DNA of 50,588 nt from assembly GCA_030425205.1 (NCBI GenBank), contig JAUIAP010000044.1, forward strand, positions 1-50,588, given 5' to 3'. The position numbers and the translations under genes are program-made. A model generated the notes under the pieces. It did no database searches. It had not been told where the DNA came from and was given only the letters and a program-made list of their open reading frames with translations. Positions 8,601-20,900 of this stretch are shown piece by piece. Source of the DNA: Anaerolineae bacterium (lineage in GTDB: Bacteria; Chloroflexota; Anaerolineae; Promineifilales; Promineifilaceae). Position 1 is the stretch's first letter. Each line of letters begins with the position of its first letter.

Positions 8601-8670
8601 CCCGTCATACCTGCGCAGGCAGGTATCCCTTCTTTTCTAAGACTGGATTCCCGCCTACTCAGGCATGACA
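8601..8670. repeat. Degenerate CTGCGCAGG / GGATTCCC intergenic repeat
   Basis: ATACCTGC (8607-8614) and GCAGGTAT (8619-8626) are perfect inverted arms around GCAG. About 20 bp further, GGATTCCCGCCTACTCAGG (8644-8662) is a diverged second unit resembling the one at 2419-2438. It is a multicopy intergenic element, not a gene. Confidence 0.5.
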
Positions 8671-8735
8671 ACGCCTAAAATTCACGCCACACTGTAGTTA
8701 GTCTGCGGGACTCTATATCTATGGTAAGGGAGCAA

Positions 8736-8765
8736 GAGCGAATCGGCCGATTCGCTCCTTTCTTT
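8736..8765. terminator. 22-bp perfect palindrome centred on TCGGCCGA, with T-rich tail
   Basis: Bases 8736-8757 form a perfect 22-bp palindrome (GAGCGAA, TCGGCCGA, TTCGCTC) followed by CTTTCTTTTC. It could fold as a terminator for the region upstream. It also shows the octamer embedded in a longer symmetric structure outside any gene. Confidence 0.55.
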
Positions 8766-8971
8766 TCATTTACCCGTCCAAAGTGTAACGTCCCGAGGGA
8801 TGCAACGATCACGTTAGAGCCAGTTCGATACGATCTCGATACGTTTGTTTAATACACTCGTTTCATGTCAACGAATAAATTCCTCTAAAATAGCGAATGT
8901 CTTGCGAATCACACCAGAAATCCGAGCCGATCGGCAATCTGTCGTTCTCAAGTTGATAAAGGAGAATCCAA

Positions 8972-11900
8972 ATGCAACGTAAGCGAATTGGCCTAGTTTT
9001 TATTTTGATAGGCGTTTTTACAATCGGTTTTGTGCGCTATGCGCGAGCGCAAAGTGACCCCGCATCTGTTCTGCACAATGCATGGGCAAGCACCGAGCGG
9101 GCGGGGCAGTATGGCTTTGAAAGCCGCTTGACCCAAACGACGATTCCTGCTAATCGGATGAGTGCTGCGGGTCGAACCGCAAGCACAGAGACGCTTTTCA
9201 TTGAGGGAATCAGCGATCGCCGCGATCGATCACTCCACCTGACTCTATGGGATGACCCCACAACCGTGCATGAAACACGACAGGCGATGGAGATCAAGAT
9301 TGAAGGCACAGAGGCGATGGGACGCATGTCCACCGCTGAGGATTTCCAGCCAATCGACAATTTGAGCGATGCGTTTGCGCCGTCGGGTGATGCGGCGGCA
9401 TTTTTAGCAGCGGCCGAGAACGTTTTGCCGCTTGGCTCTGAGACGCGCAGTGTGCCGACCCGCTCTGGTGAGATGATCGATATCTCGTTTGACCGCTACC
9501 GCTTCACGGTCAATGGTGACCAGTATGCGGTGATGATGCGTCAGCAGTTGCAAGACGAACTCCTACGCACGGGCGCGTTACCACGCGGTTTGACGCTTGG
9601 TGCAAGCGACACCTATCGCAATATGGTTGCGGAGGGAGAAGCATGGATCACGCCTGACGGCTTGCCGCTGCGCTTTAGCTTGGCAATCGAGTATCCCGTA
9701 CAGGCGAATGGGGAGCGCGTGTTGGTTGACATGACGACGACATTTGTCGAGTTTGAGCGCGTTCCCGTTGGTATGGGGGTTCGATCAACCGTCGCCAACG
9801 CGATTGAGGGGCTGACACAAACGCTGTTCACAACCCAAGCCGCGATGAATTTGTCGGTTGTAACGGTCGCGCTGTTTATGACGGTGGGACTATTGGTGTT
9901 GCGTCCTGAAAAGACACAAAAGCCGTTTGCGCTGTTGCTTTCGGCGCAGATGGCGTTTGCACCGTTGACTGCCGTTATGGATGGGCAGACGTTGCGCGAG
10001 CTAACGGAGCAATTTCCCCACATGAAGGTTGCGGTTGCAGATTCGGCCGAAATCGCCCAGCAAGCGATCAACGACCTGCTCAACACCCGTGCCCCCTTTG
10101 ACACGACCCAGCCACCGCTCGTCGTCGGTCAACAACAGGCAGAGGTGGCCGACCTGATCAAACCCGACACCGTCCGTTCCGTTGCAGCGGGTGATGACGT
10201 GGACAAAGACGGACTTGATGCGACACTCGAATCCGCCTTTTTTACCTCGCCTAACAACGCTGACCATGACGGCGACGGCCTTTCGGACGGCACAGAGGTC
10301 GCGCTTTGCCCCGACAAAACGGGCTGGCCCGGCGGCTCCCCCAACGAAGGGATCGTCACCTGTCCCGATCCCTACTATGCCGACACCGATCTCGACGGTT
10401 TGCTCGATGGGGAGGAGGTCGATTATCTCGGCACGCACCCCCAGCAAAAAGATAGCGATGAGGACGGCATTACCGACGGCGCCGAAGTGCAGGGGTTCTT
10501 GATGCCCGATGGCACGACGCGTCGCTACTCCGATCCGCTCAACCCCGATCATGATGGCGACGGGCAAATCGACGGCTTGGAATGCCCCCAGCTACAGCGA
10601 CCCGCCATCACCGACGACTATCGCGGCGACACAAGCGGCAACAGCCCGTGGTCAGCCAGCATTCAATGTCAAGACAGCGATGGAGATGGTCAACCTGACA
10701 TCTTCGACTTTGATGACGATGGGGATGGCGTGCCGAGCAACATCGACCTAACCCCTGTCGGTAGCGTTTCGCAGCCATTTAACCGCACCACGCCGATGAA
10801 GCTGGAACTACAAAACTTGACGGACAATAAACCTGTGCTGGTGGAGCTGCAAATTCGGCCGATAATTCCCGAACATCTCTCCTATGCACTCAATGTTCTC
10901 GACTGGCCGAGTGGCGATGGCGCGGGGCAAATTCAGCGGTGGAACAATTCGACGTTTGGCAGCGTCGCGGCCGACACCAGTTTGTTGCGTTCAAACGACG
11001 CAGCCTTTCAAGGGGATATGCGTCTTTCTCCGATGCTCGAAGTTATCATGCCGGGCAACACGACCGATTTGCCGCGCACTAATGCCAACCACGAAATATC
11101 GCTCAACACCAGCGGCAACCTGCTCAGCACGCTCGACTTTACCATCCGCGCGAGCGGTGGGATGACCATCACCGTGCGTGATGCTGGGGATGAACGCCCT
11201 GCCACCGCACGTGTCTACAAAAGCTCGTGTGAAAACGTTGGCAGCTCGCCCGTCGTTTCGGTCGGTACCTACAGCAGTTCAGGGTTCAAAACCACGACCC
11301 CCATCAACCTTGCCACCATCGCCGATGGTAGCCATGTCATTCAGCTAACCCGTGACGCCAAAGTGTACTGCCAATCGATCCCGACGCTGGTTGACGGCAC
11401 GACGACACTGCCCATCTACATGCAAGACCCCGGCGAATCGCTCGGCACGCTCTACATGGAACAGTCTGGCACAAACGTCGTCTTCAACCCCACCTACACA
11501 GACACCAACGCGAGCTATGACCTCAGCGTAAAAGCGGGAACATGTCGTGATCGCGGCGCATTCAAGGGCGGCATCGACAACTTAGGCCATTTTGGCTATG
11601 AAAATATCTCCAACGTCTCTCAACTGGTGGACATCGTGGATGGGTCACACGTCTTAATTATGGAAATAGGCAGTCGGGAGGTGGCGTGTCTGCCGCTTGG
11701 CAACATCGTCAACGGCGATCTCAACACGATGATCGACAGCGACGCGATGGCAGATTACCAGATTACCGTCAGCGAAAATCAAGACGGGACGCTCTCTGCG
11801 CTGGTTCCGCTGCTGTTGGCGACCGATCAGGCGACGGGACGCAACGAAGCGTTTAACGCGCAAATGTTTTATACCCACAGCAGCGGGACGCTGAACCATA

Positions 11901-14900
11901 CGGTGAATCTTGTTTGGCTCGTTTCCGCACTCACCGACTACTGCCCCGATGGCGATTGCAACCATCCAGCGGCGGTTGAAAATCAACTGCGGATCGTTCA
12001 TCGCTATCGGGATGAGCAGTGGATTTTGGCGGGTCTTGACGTGACGGAGCAACATGGCATTCAAACGGCGTTGGTCTATGAAGACCCATCGGCCGAAACT
12101 GACACCCTAGCCGAACGCGAAGAAAACCTGATCGAATGGGACGACAACCTGTGGCATCTCGCCAACGGTCTCCAGCGTGTCTTTTTGGAAGGACGCGACT
12201 GCGACGCGGGTGATGGTGAAACGTGTGCTGGCAGCACGGACGGGCAGCGCGACCTCAAAGTGACCGACATCAAGACGCGCTGGGACAGCGGGAATCCCCC
12301 TTCCGACGTGCAGCGTTGGGGCATCGACAGCGACGCGCTGAATGTCGAAGAGCTGACGCTGGCGCATCCCGGTCAGCTTGGGCAGGTTACCAGCGTAATT
12401 GATGACATTCTCGCCAATCAATTCCAGCCTACCTACAACTTTACGTCCACCACTGGCACGCCGACAACGGTTGTTTACCCAACCGTGCTGATCGCCAGCG
12501 AACACAAGGCGCGCACCATTGGAATTGGCTCCGACGACCACTTTAACTTTGCCAACAATACCGTGACCGTTGATTTTGAACCATCGGCCGCTCAGCGCAT
12601 CGACCTAATTACCCAAGCGACGTTGACATGGAAACCATTCCGTCACACGGGCGGTGAGTGGAAGGCGATGCCGATCACCGAATATTGGGATCGGCTCGAA
12701 CGCCATCTGCCCAACGCGGGCGCATACACGGCGGGAGAGGATGAGGTGAGCGAGTATGAGACGGCGGCCGACATTCGACTCACCCAAGTCGCTTATCTGA
12801 CTCTCTACAACGGAATGGCAAACCCCGTTGAAGTGGGCGAAGCTGGCACGGCGCAACTGTTGTACAACCTCGAATCGGTCGATGCTGTCACCGACAACTC
12901 GCTTGCCGACACCTCTAACTCGATCAAGGCGAGCGGCAAAACGGTTGGCGGTCTGACGCTTTCATTCCTCAAACCCGTCATTGCTGAACTAGATCAAGAT
13001 TATTCGATCTATCAGGCGACGAAGAAGCTGTTTGGCGATGATATTGGCGTTTACAACAAATTTTCTGCGCGTGAATCGATTGGTCGCGCCCTCAAGAGCG
13101 CAGCCCCCGACGTTGTCGGCTGGACGCGCTTCCGCGATACAAGCAAAAATGTAACGCTGAGCGGACGGGCGCGTGGAGTTGGGTCGCTGTTTAATTCGGC
13201 CGCCGCCAACATCGCCGTCGGAACCGCCAAATCTATTGCCAGCATCGGTCATGATAAGAGCAGCACGACGCAAACGGTCGTCATCAATACGCTGCAAGGC
13301 ATCGGCACGGCGCAGGCGATTGGCAGTTCGGCTGCACTCTATCGCAAAGTGCAGAAGCTGCGTGCGCTCCCCGCCAATGCGGGCAAGGGGATCAAGACGT
13401 GGAGCCAAGGTCTCAAGCCCAACAAGGCAGGACGGTATGCTGGCACGATTGGACTCGTGTTGGAAGCTGGCTTTTCCATTGCCGTATTTGCCTTCCAAAT
13501 GGCTTCTGCCGGCGTCGTGGCGTTTAGTTTGGCATTCAATTCGGCTGCTTCCGACGTAATCGCCAGCCTCGTCGTTTCGGCCGCGCTGCTCGTTCTCGCC
13601 TCCACCGGTATCGGTGCGATCATCGTCGCCATCATTGGGCTGATTGACGCGCTGATTGCGCTGTTTTGTGGGCTGTTCCCGCCCAACGATGAAAACCCGA
13701 CGCTGGGTGACAAGGTGGCGGCATGGACGTGCAAGGGGATTACGGGCATTTTGGCGGCTGGCGTGGCGTACTTCATCTACGATGACAACGACATCATCGA
13801 CATCGACAACCCGTATCGTCTGAGCATCTTGCAGATGAATCCACTGCTTGCCAATCCTGCCGCAGGGTTTGCACAAGGCGCGGCGATTGATATGGAGATG
13901 ACGGTGCAAAACGTGGTGCAGACGCAAGGGCCAGACAGCCTGTTGAGTGCGCTTTACGCATGGCAATACAATGAGAGCAACACACGCAGTACGTCGTTTG
14001 CCTATGCCGTGACGGCCGAAGAGGAGCGCGACACGACGAAACAGATTCACAACGAGGTTGAGCTTGACACACACCCAACCCAGTGGAACTACGATCTGCA
14101 AACTGACAAATATCTGTTGACAGTGGACATTGATGAGACAGAGGGTGTGGCGCTTGACGATAGCGGCATCAACGTGCCAGTCAGTGCTTATCTCGCTGAG
14201 GGATATGCCTCTCCAACGCAGGAGTGTTTCCTGATTCCGCCTGTGCCACCCGTCAATCCCGTTCCAATTCCCGTCTGTCACGTGCGTTCACGCAACGAGA
14301 GCAACTATCAACCACTCAATTTGCAATTTGATGTCTTCCCCGCCACGCTCAGCGGCTTCTATCAGCTTGCGCCAAAAGATGGGGGGCAGAGCTTCGCATG
14401 GGGACGCGGCGGTAATTTATCGCTGCAATTCCCGCGCATGGCGGATGCGGATGGCGACGGGCTACACTACACGATTGACCCCGACGATAGTAATTTCGAC
14501 ACCGATGGGGATGGGCTGACTGACTTCCGCGAAAAGGAGATTGGCAGCAATCCACTGCTGGGCAACAGCGACGGGGATGCGCTGTCCGACTTGGAAGAGG
14601 TGCGCTTTGGAACCGACCCGACGTTGAGTGACACGGACGGCGACGGGCTGGACGACGCGGCCGAAAAAGCGGGCTGGGATATCGCCTATAACTACGTCGA
14701 TAACGTTGCCAAGCTCAGTTGGGCGTACCCAAATCCAAAGATGAGTGATGGAGACGGCGACACCATTTTTGACCGCCGTGAAAAGGCTTTGGGCTTTAGT
14801 CCGCACGTCGTCAACGACCCGCAAGTTCTCGATCCAAAGGTCGTTCTCGCCGAGACAGACGCGGTGAAGTTGATTGTTGGGCTGGATGAAGGCGCAAACA

Positions 14901-17900
14901 AGGCGATTTTTGCCGATACGAGCAAGCCAAACAGCAACATTAAGGGGACATGCGCCGACGATGCTTGTCCCACGAGCGGTGTGCGCGGCTTTGTCCGCAA
15001 CAGCGCATACTTTGACGGGGATGATTTTATCTCGCTGGGGTATGTGCCGCTGGTCAATCAGCAGACGAACAACTTCTCGGTTGCGGCATGGGTGCGCCCC
15101 GATAATCTGAGCGGTAATCGCCGCATCATCAGCGTGGCACGCACCAACGGCAACGACAGTTTCGGTTTTGGCACGGTCGGCAACCAGCTCAAGTTCACAA
15201 TGTGGGGCGTTGCCGATTTTGTCAGCAGCGCATCGAGTGAGTTAGTCGTTGGCGAATGGGCGCATGTGGCGATGACGACGAGCGCGTCGGGTGGGCAGAC
15301 GACGGTGAATTTCTACGTCAACGGCGAACTGCACGACAGCGTAACGCAAAGTGTGAGCGGCGCGACACCGTCACCAAATGACGATGTGCTGATCGGGGCA
15401 GCGACCGAGACGAGTTCGATAGAGCTGATCGAGCCGTGGATCGGCCGATTGGATGAGGTCGTCATGCACGGCTTTGTGCTGAGCGAGACAGAGGTGTTTG
15501 AAACGCTGTTCACCATTTACAACCTCAACGACAACATCTTGACTGGAGATGCGCCGTTTACGCTTGAATCTTCGCTAGAAAACAAGCTGCTCAACCGCAA
15601 TCTCGAAGGGGTGCAGCAGACGACTTATTCACCCGAACTCACGAGCGATATCGAGCCGCGCAATTTTGTCTTGCCGCCCAAATCAGAACTGCCGCCACAA
15701 CTATCATTCTTCGGCTTTGCGAACGCAAATACCGCGTCAGGGAAGTATGCCATTGAGCAGACAACCGCGGCGATTGTCGATGTGCCGCCTGTGAGTGCGC
15801 CGAGTACGGATGCAAATTTGGTCTATCGGCGTGCATCGGTGGGTAATTTTAATGGGACTTCGGATCGGGTGTCGGTTTCGGCCGATTCTGATCTCCATCT
15901 CAACACCACTGACTTCACGCTCTCCGTTTGGCTCAAACCAAGCAGCAGCAGCGTGCGGCGCGGCGTGCTGGGATACGGCAGCGGCGACGGATACGCCTAT
16001 CCGTCGATCCAGTTGCAAGGCAGCCAACTCTACTTTGGCTATGGCACGGGTGACGCGATCAATCCCACCTACATTGAACGCTCGTTGAGCAACGCCGTTC
16101 CGCAAGATGGTGAGTGGCACCATGTGTTAATCAGCTATGACCGCAACAACGGCGCAGGCAACGCCGTCGCCAGCGTCTATGTAGACAGCAGCTTTAAGGG
16201 AGACCTCAACTTCGGCAGTCAAAGACCGTTTTCGGCGTTTAATCAGTTTGACATCGGCCGATCTTCCCAAAAGGGCAAGTTCAAATTTACGACGTTTAAC
16301 CTAACATGCGAGGCAGACGGTGCGGGCGATGGCGAGTACAACATCAACTACTATGACGGCGGTGCTCGCACTAACAATCTCTACTGGTCAGGCTCGGGAA
16401 CAGACGGTCAAAATCTGTCGATTCACGGCAATTGGCACACATTTACCAACAAGACGACGATTGCCATTTGTGAAAATGACGCGGACGGCAGCGACCGGAC
16501 GACGTGTGACGACAACGATGAGTTGATGCAGCGTCTTTCCCTGCTGCCGCTGGTGTTTGACACGGCGACATCGCTGGGGGATTCGGGATCGGCCGAATTT
16601 TCAACCACACCAAACGACCCCAACTGTGGTTTCTGGACGGGTTACGACGACACGGCAACCGTCGCGTGGGAATACCAAAATAACTCGCTGCCATACAAGG
16701 GCGCAATGAAGGACGTGCGCCTCTACAACCGCACCTTTACCACCACCGATGTCAACAATCTGTTCCAAAGCGACACCATTATCGCCTACTACAAAATGGA
16801 TGACCGACCGGGAGCGACCATTTTTGCCGATGAACTCGCATCTTCCAGCGCGACGTGCGGCAACGACTGCCCGCTGACAGGCGTTGTTGGACGTGAAAAC
16901 GTGGCGGTGCAGCTTGACGGGGTGAATGATTTTGTCGTCGCCGACAAGGTCAGCACGCTTGCTGCCAGCGCAGCCAACAGCGGCAACAAAGGACTGTCAT
17001 TTGGTGGCTGGGTCAAGCCCGATGTAAATCTAATTGACAATGAACCCTACATCATGAGTTTCCACACGAGCGCCTACGGCAATCGGTTGCTGCTCGGTCT
17101 CAAAGATTTCAGCCCGAACGTTTCTGCACGCATCTTCACCGACAACGGCAGCGGCACAACCGAGGATGTCTCATCAGCCGCACTTTATCCCGCTGGCGAC
17201 TGGCTGCACGTCTTTGTCACCATCGACTACAACAACACGGTCAACAACGGCAAGCTGTTTGTCAACGGGGATCGCGTTGCATACTTCTCGACCAACGCGA
17301 AACCAACCAGCACGGGACGCTTCTCGATTGGGCAAGAGTGGGATGGCAGCACGCCGTCCGATCTGTTCAACGGCGCGATTGATGAAGTTATTGTTCTGAA
17401 GAAGGCGTTGACGGAGGCAGAGGTCGAGGCGGAATACAACCGCGTGCCGCGTCTGCTGCTGGCGCAAGAGGACACCGATGGCTTCTTGAAGATCAACACG
17501 CTCGGTCAAATCAATGGCTCTGCCCGTCGCAGCGTCTTCATGACGCACAATGGTGTGCAGGTGTTTGACTTCGAGTTCAACAGTTTTGAAGGGACGACAC
17601 AACTTGTGCCAGACAGCGTGATTCCAATCCCAGCGGGCGAGCAGCGGTTTAAGCTATATGCGATTAACAGCAGCGGCACGATTATCGCGCTCGGCACCAT
17701 CACGGTTCCGGCCAACCGCAACTATGGCAGCTTCTTCACCAACTACAACGGGACTGAAACGAGCTACACCATCTTTGAATCGGACGCGAATACACCTGTG
17801 GGTGCGGAAGGGCAGATCGGGGATGGCGCGAGCTTCGAGCCAGACCAATATCTGACCATCGGCGGTGACAATGAGGTGGAGGACAGCTACACGGTCATGA

Positions 17901-20900
17901 CGTGGGTTTATCCGCGCACGGTGGTAGGGAGCGGGACGGTTTATCGGCCGATTGTGGCAGCCGAAGCTGGCACATACGACTCCTTAGATAACCGCTATGA
18001 AACCCGGCTAAACGCCTCTCTTTGGCTTGGCCTGATCGACGGCAAGCCCGCGATGCAGAGCAGCACATTTTTCAGCCCCACGCCCCCGCCGCTTATGGCT
18101 GATCTCGCCATCCCGACAGAGCAGTGGTCACATCTGACCTTCCGCAGCACGGTGTCGGGCGGTGTCAACAACTACCAAATTTACGTCAACGGCACGCCCG
18201 TCAAAAGCGGCACGACGAGCCACAATAACTCCGCTACAAATCACGACCGAACGCGCGTCTTTCTTGGGCGAGGTCACGATCCAGCCACCGAGACACAGAG
18301 CTTCTTCGACGGTATCATCGACGAGACGGCGATCTATAAGCGGGCATTAACCGACGAAGAAATCGTCAATGCCTACAACTTCCAAGTCGCATGGCTGGAC
18401 GAAGAGCGCAGCTTCTCTGTGACGGTTGACCGTGATGAACCGACTGTTTCACTGGCGGAAGAGGGAGAAATTCTGCCACAGGAGACGCAAACATTGGTGC
18501 TTGATGTGTTTGACGAACACTCCTATGTCAACTCGGCCGCTGTTCTCTACGGCGATGACAATGGTGACGACGGTGGCGCCGTGTTTGCCGCACCATGTGA
18601 GGATGCCGAAGCGGATGGTCGCACCTTCTGCTTTAGCTTTACGCCAACGGCTGAAGGTCGCTATGGGTATGAGTTCACGGCAATTGACGCGGCTGGAAAC
18701 TTCCCAGACGACGGCTCCAACCACTACATCTACTTCGACGGCACTGGCCCAACGTTGACCCAAACACCGCTGCCCAGCACGCCGTTTGCGTCCACGATTG
18801 TCAACAATAAGCCGGGCTTCCGCTCGATAGAATTGAGCGGTACAGTCGTCGATCCCAATCTGCCCGGCGGCTATGCGCCAGCGGGTGTGACGACGGTGGC
18901 GGTGACGCTCTTTGCAGAAAACGGCGAACCCGTCGGCGCACCCATCGAACAACAGGCATTTATTGACGGCACGAGCTGGTTGCGCAGCTATCAAATCAAC
19001 AAAAAGGATGCGACAGGCATCTACACAGGCGTGATCGTGGCGACGGATGCGGTCGGAAACGAGACGCAACTGCCAATCGGCAGCTTTACGATTGACGACA
19101 CGGCGGCAGGTGTGACGTATGGCAACGGTGGCGGGCGGCTTTCGGCCGATAATGCGCTCAACCTCAATACGCCTATTATTGGCTCTGTCAGCGATGATGA
19201 GAAGCTGCCAACCCTGCCCAGCGCAGGCGTCAGCGGCGTGCAGTTTAGTCTTGAAGCACAGCTTCCGCACGGCTCCCAACAAAACGAGGTGCGCCTTTCA
19301 AATCAGACGGAACTGTTCTTCCCATTTGATCGCTCCCAGAGTATCGACGGGCAGACGGACAATAGCTTTGAGAACCTCGCTGGATTTAGAACCGCAACGT
19401 GCAGCGACACAGGCTGCCCGACCAGCGGGATCAGCAGCCCCAACGGGCAGGGGCTGCAATTTGACGGCGTGGACGATGCGCTGACGTTGTCCAACGATGA
19501 CGATGTAAACCAGTTAACGAATGATTTTACGGTGGCGGCGTGGATCAATCCGCATGCACTGTCGGGAATCGGCCGAATCATCAGCACCGCCCGCACCCTC
19601 AGCAAGGACAACGGCTATGGGCTGGGTCATTTCAATGATCGCTTGATATTGACCACCTTTGGCGTAAAGGATTACATCACCGCTGGCAGTTACCTGCAAC
19701 CGAACCTCTGGCAGCACGTCGCCGTTCATCTCAACAGCAGTAACGACGCGGAATTTTATGTCAACGGCGTGCTGGTGGAGACGGTCAGTCACAGTAGTCC
19801 AGCGATTCCAGACACCGACGACCTGTTCATGATCGGCGCAATGACAACGCAGGGCGACCCGACACCGATTCAGCTATTCAACGGCATCATCGACACCCCC
19901 GCCGTTGTACACGGTAAGCCCGTTCACGCCGACTGGGATGCGCTGTTCGGAATGCAACCGACGCTGATCGTGCCGTTTGATGAGCGCGGTGTCGATTTCC
20001 TGACGATCTTCGACGTGGAAGGGGAGATGGGTGCGTTTAATAGCTTCTTCGGCATACAGGGCGGGGGTGGCTATGGCGAGCCAAACCACGACGTACCCGG
20101 GGCGGTTGGCGCACGTGCGCTGCGGCTCGGTATCATGGGCAGCGAGGTAAGCGTGAGCGCGCCCGACGGTGTGTTGCCGCACGGCGATGACTCCTACACC
20201 ATTTCGCTGTGGGTTGAAGATATGGGGTATGGCGGCATCTTGTTTGGCGACAATGTGCTGTACTTCGACATCAATGGTCTCGAACACAGCTTCAACAACA
20301 GCACGTTCACAACGGGCTACCCACGTCCCGGCTCAACGACGGGTTGGCATCTGCTCGCCTTCACCTACGACGCAGAGACGCACACCCAAGCGATCTATCA
20401 CAATGGTGAGCTGCTGCGGTCGGATGTTGTACCAAGCGCGGATCGGCCGAATGGAACCCCGAACGAGTTGCGCCTCATCTTTACCTCCGACCATCAGGGC
20501 AACATTCGGTCGTACTCAGTCGATGATCTGCGGGTTTATCAGCGGCCATTATCGGCCGAAGAGTTGACCGCAATGTCAAAGACGCGCTGGCAAGACGCAG
20601 CGCTCAACAGTCGCTCCAGCCAGTTCAACGCGTCGCTACCGGCCGATGTGGAAGGCTTCTACGACCTGCTGCTGCGCGGCTCCGACGCGGCGGGCAACGT
20701 CGATGAAGAGGTGGAGCCAGTCTTTAGCGGCATTGTCGACACAAAACGGCCGATGATGACGATTACAGAGGCCCCCATCAGCGGCGGCTTCCGCTACACG
20801 CTCGTCGCCCACGACTTTGCGCTCAACATCGAGTCTGTCAGTTGGCCGAGTGCGTGCGACGGCAACAGTGCGCTAGTGGATGGCGCATACAACGAGTCGC

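Larger units (their letters stand above)
8515..8971. other. Intergenic region with degenerate repeats ahead of the giant gene
   Basis: This 457-bp gap has no credible ORF. It holds the repeat at 8601-8670, the 22-bp palindrome at 8736-8757, a GCCGATCGGC palindrome near 8927-8936, and an AT-rich stretch (8850-8895) with TAAAAT that may be the promoter of the giant gene. AAAGGAGA just before ATG 8972 is a strong ribosome-binding site. Confidence 0.5.

Noticed and set aside
12989..14281. 430-codon minus-strand ORF inside the giant gene
   Set aside because: Low-complexity His/Arg/Gln-rich antisense product with no domain; the plus frame has signal peptide, LamG and calcium motifs throughout.
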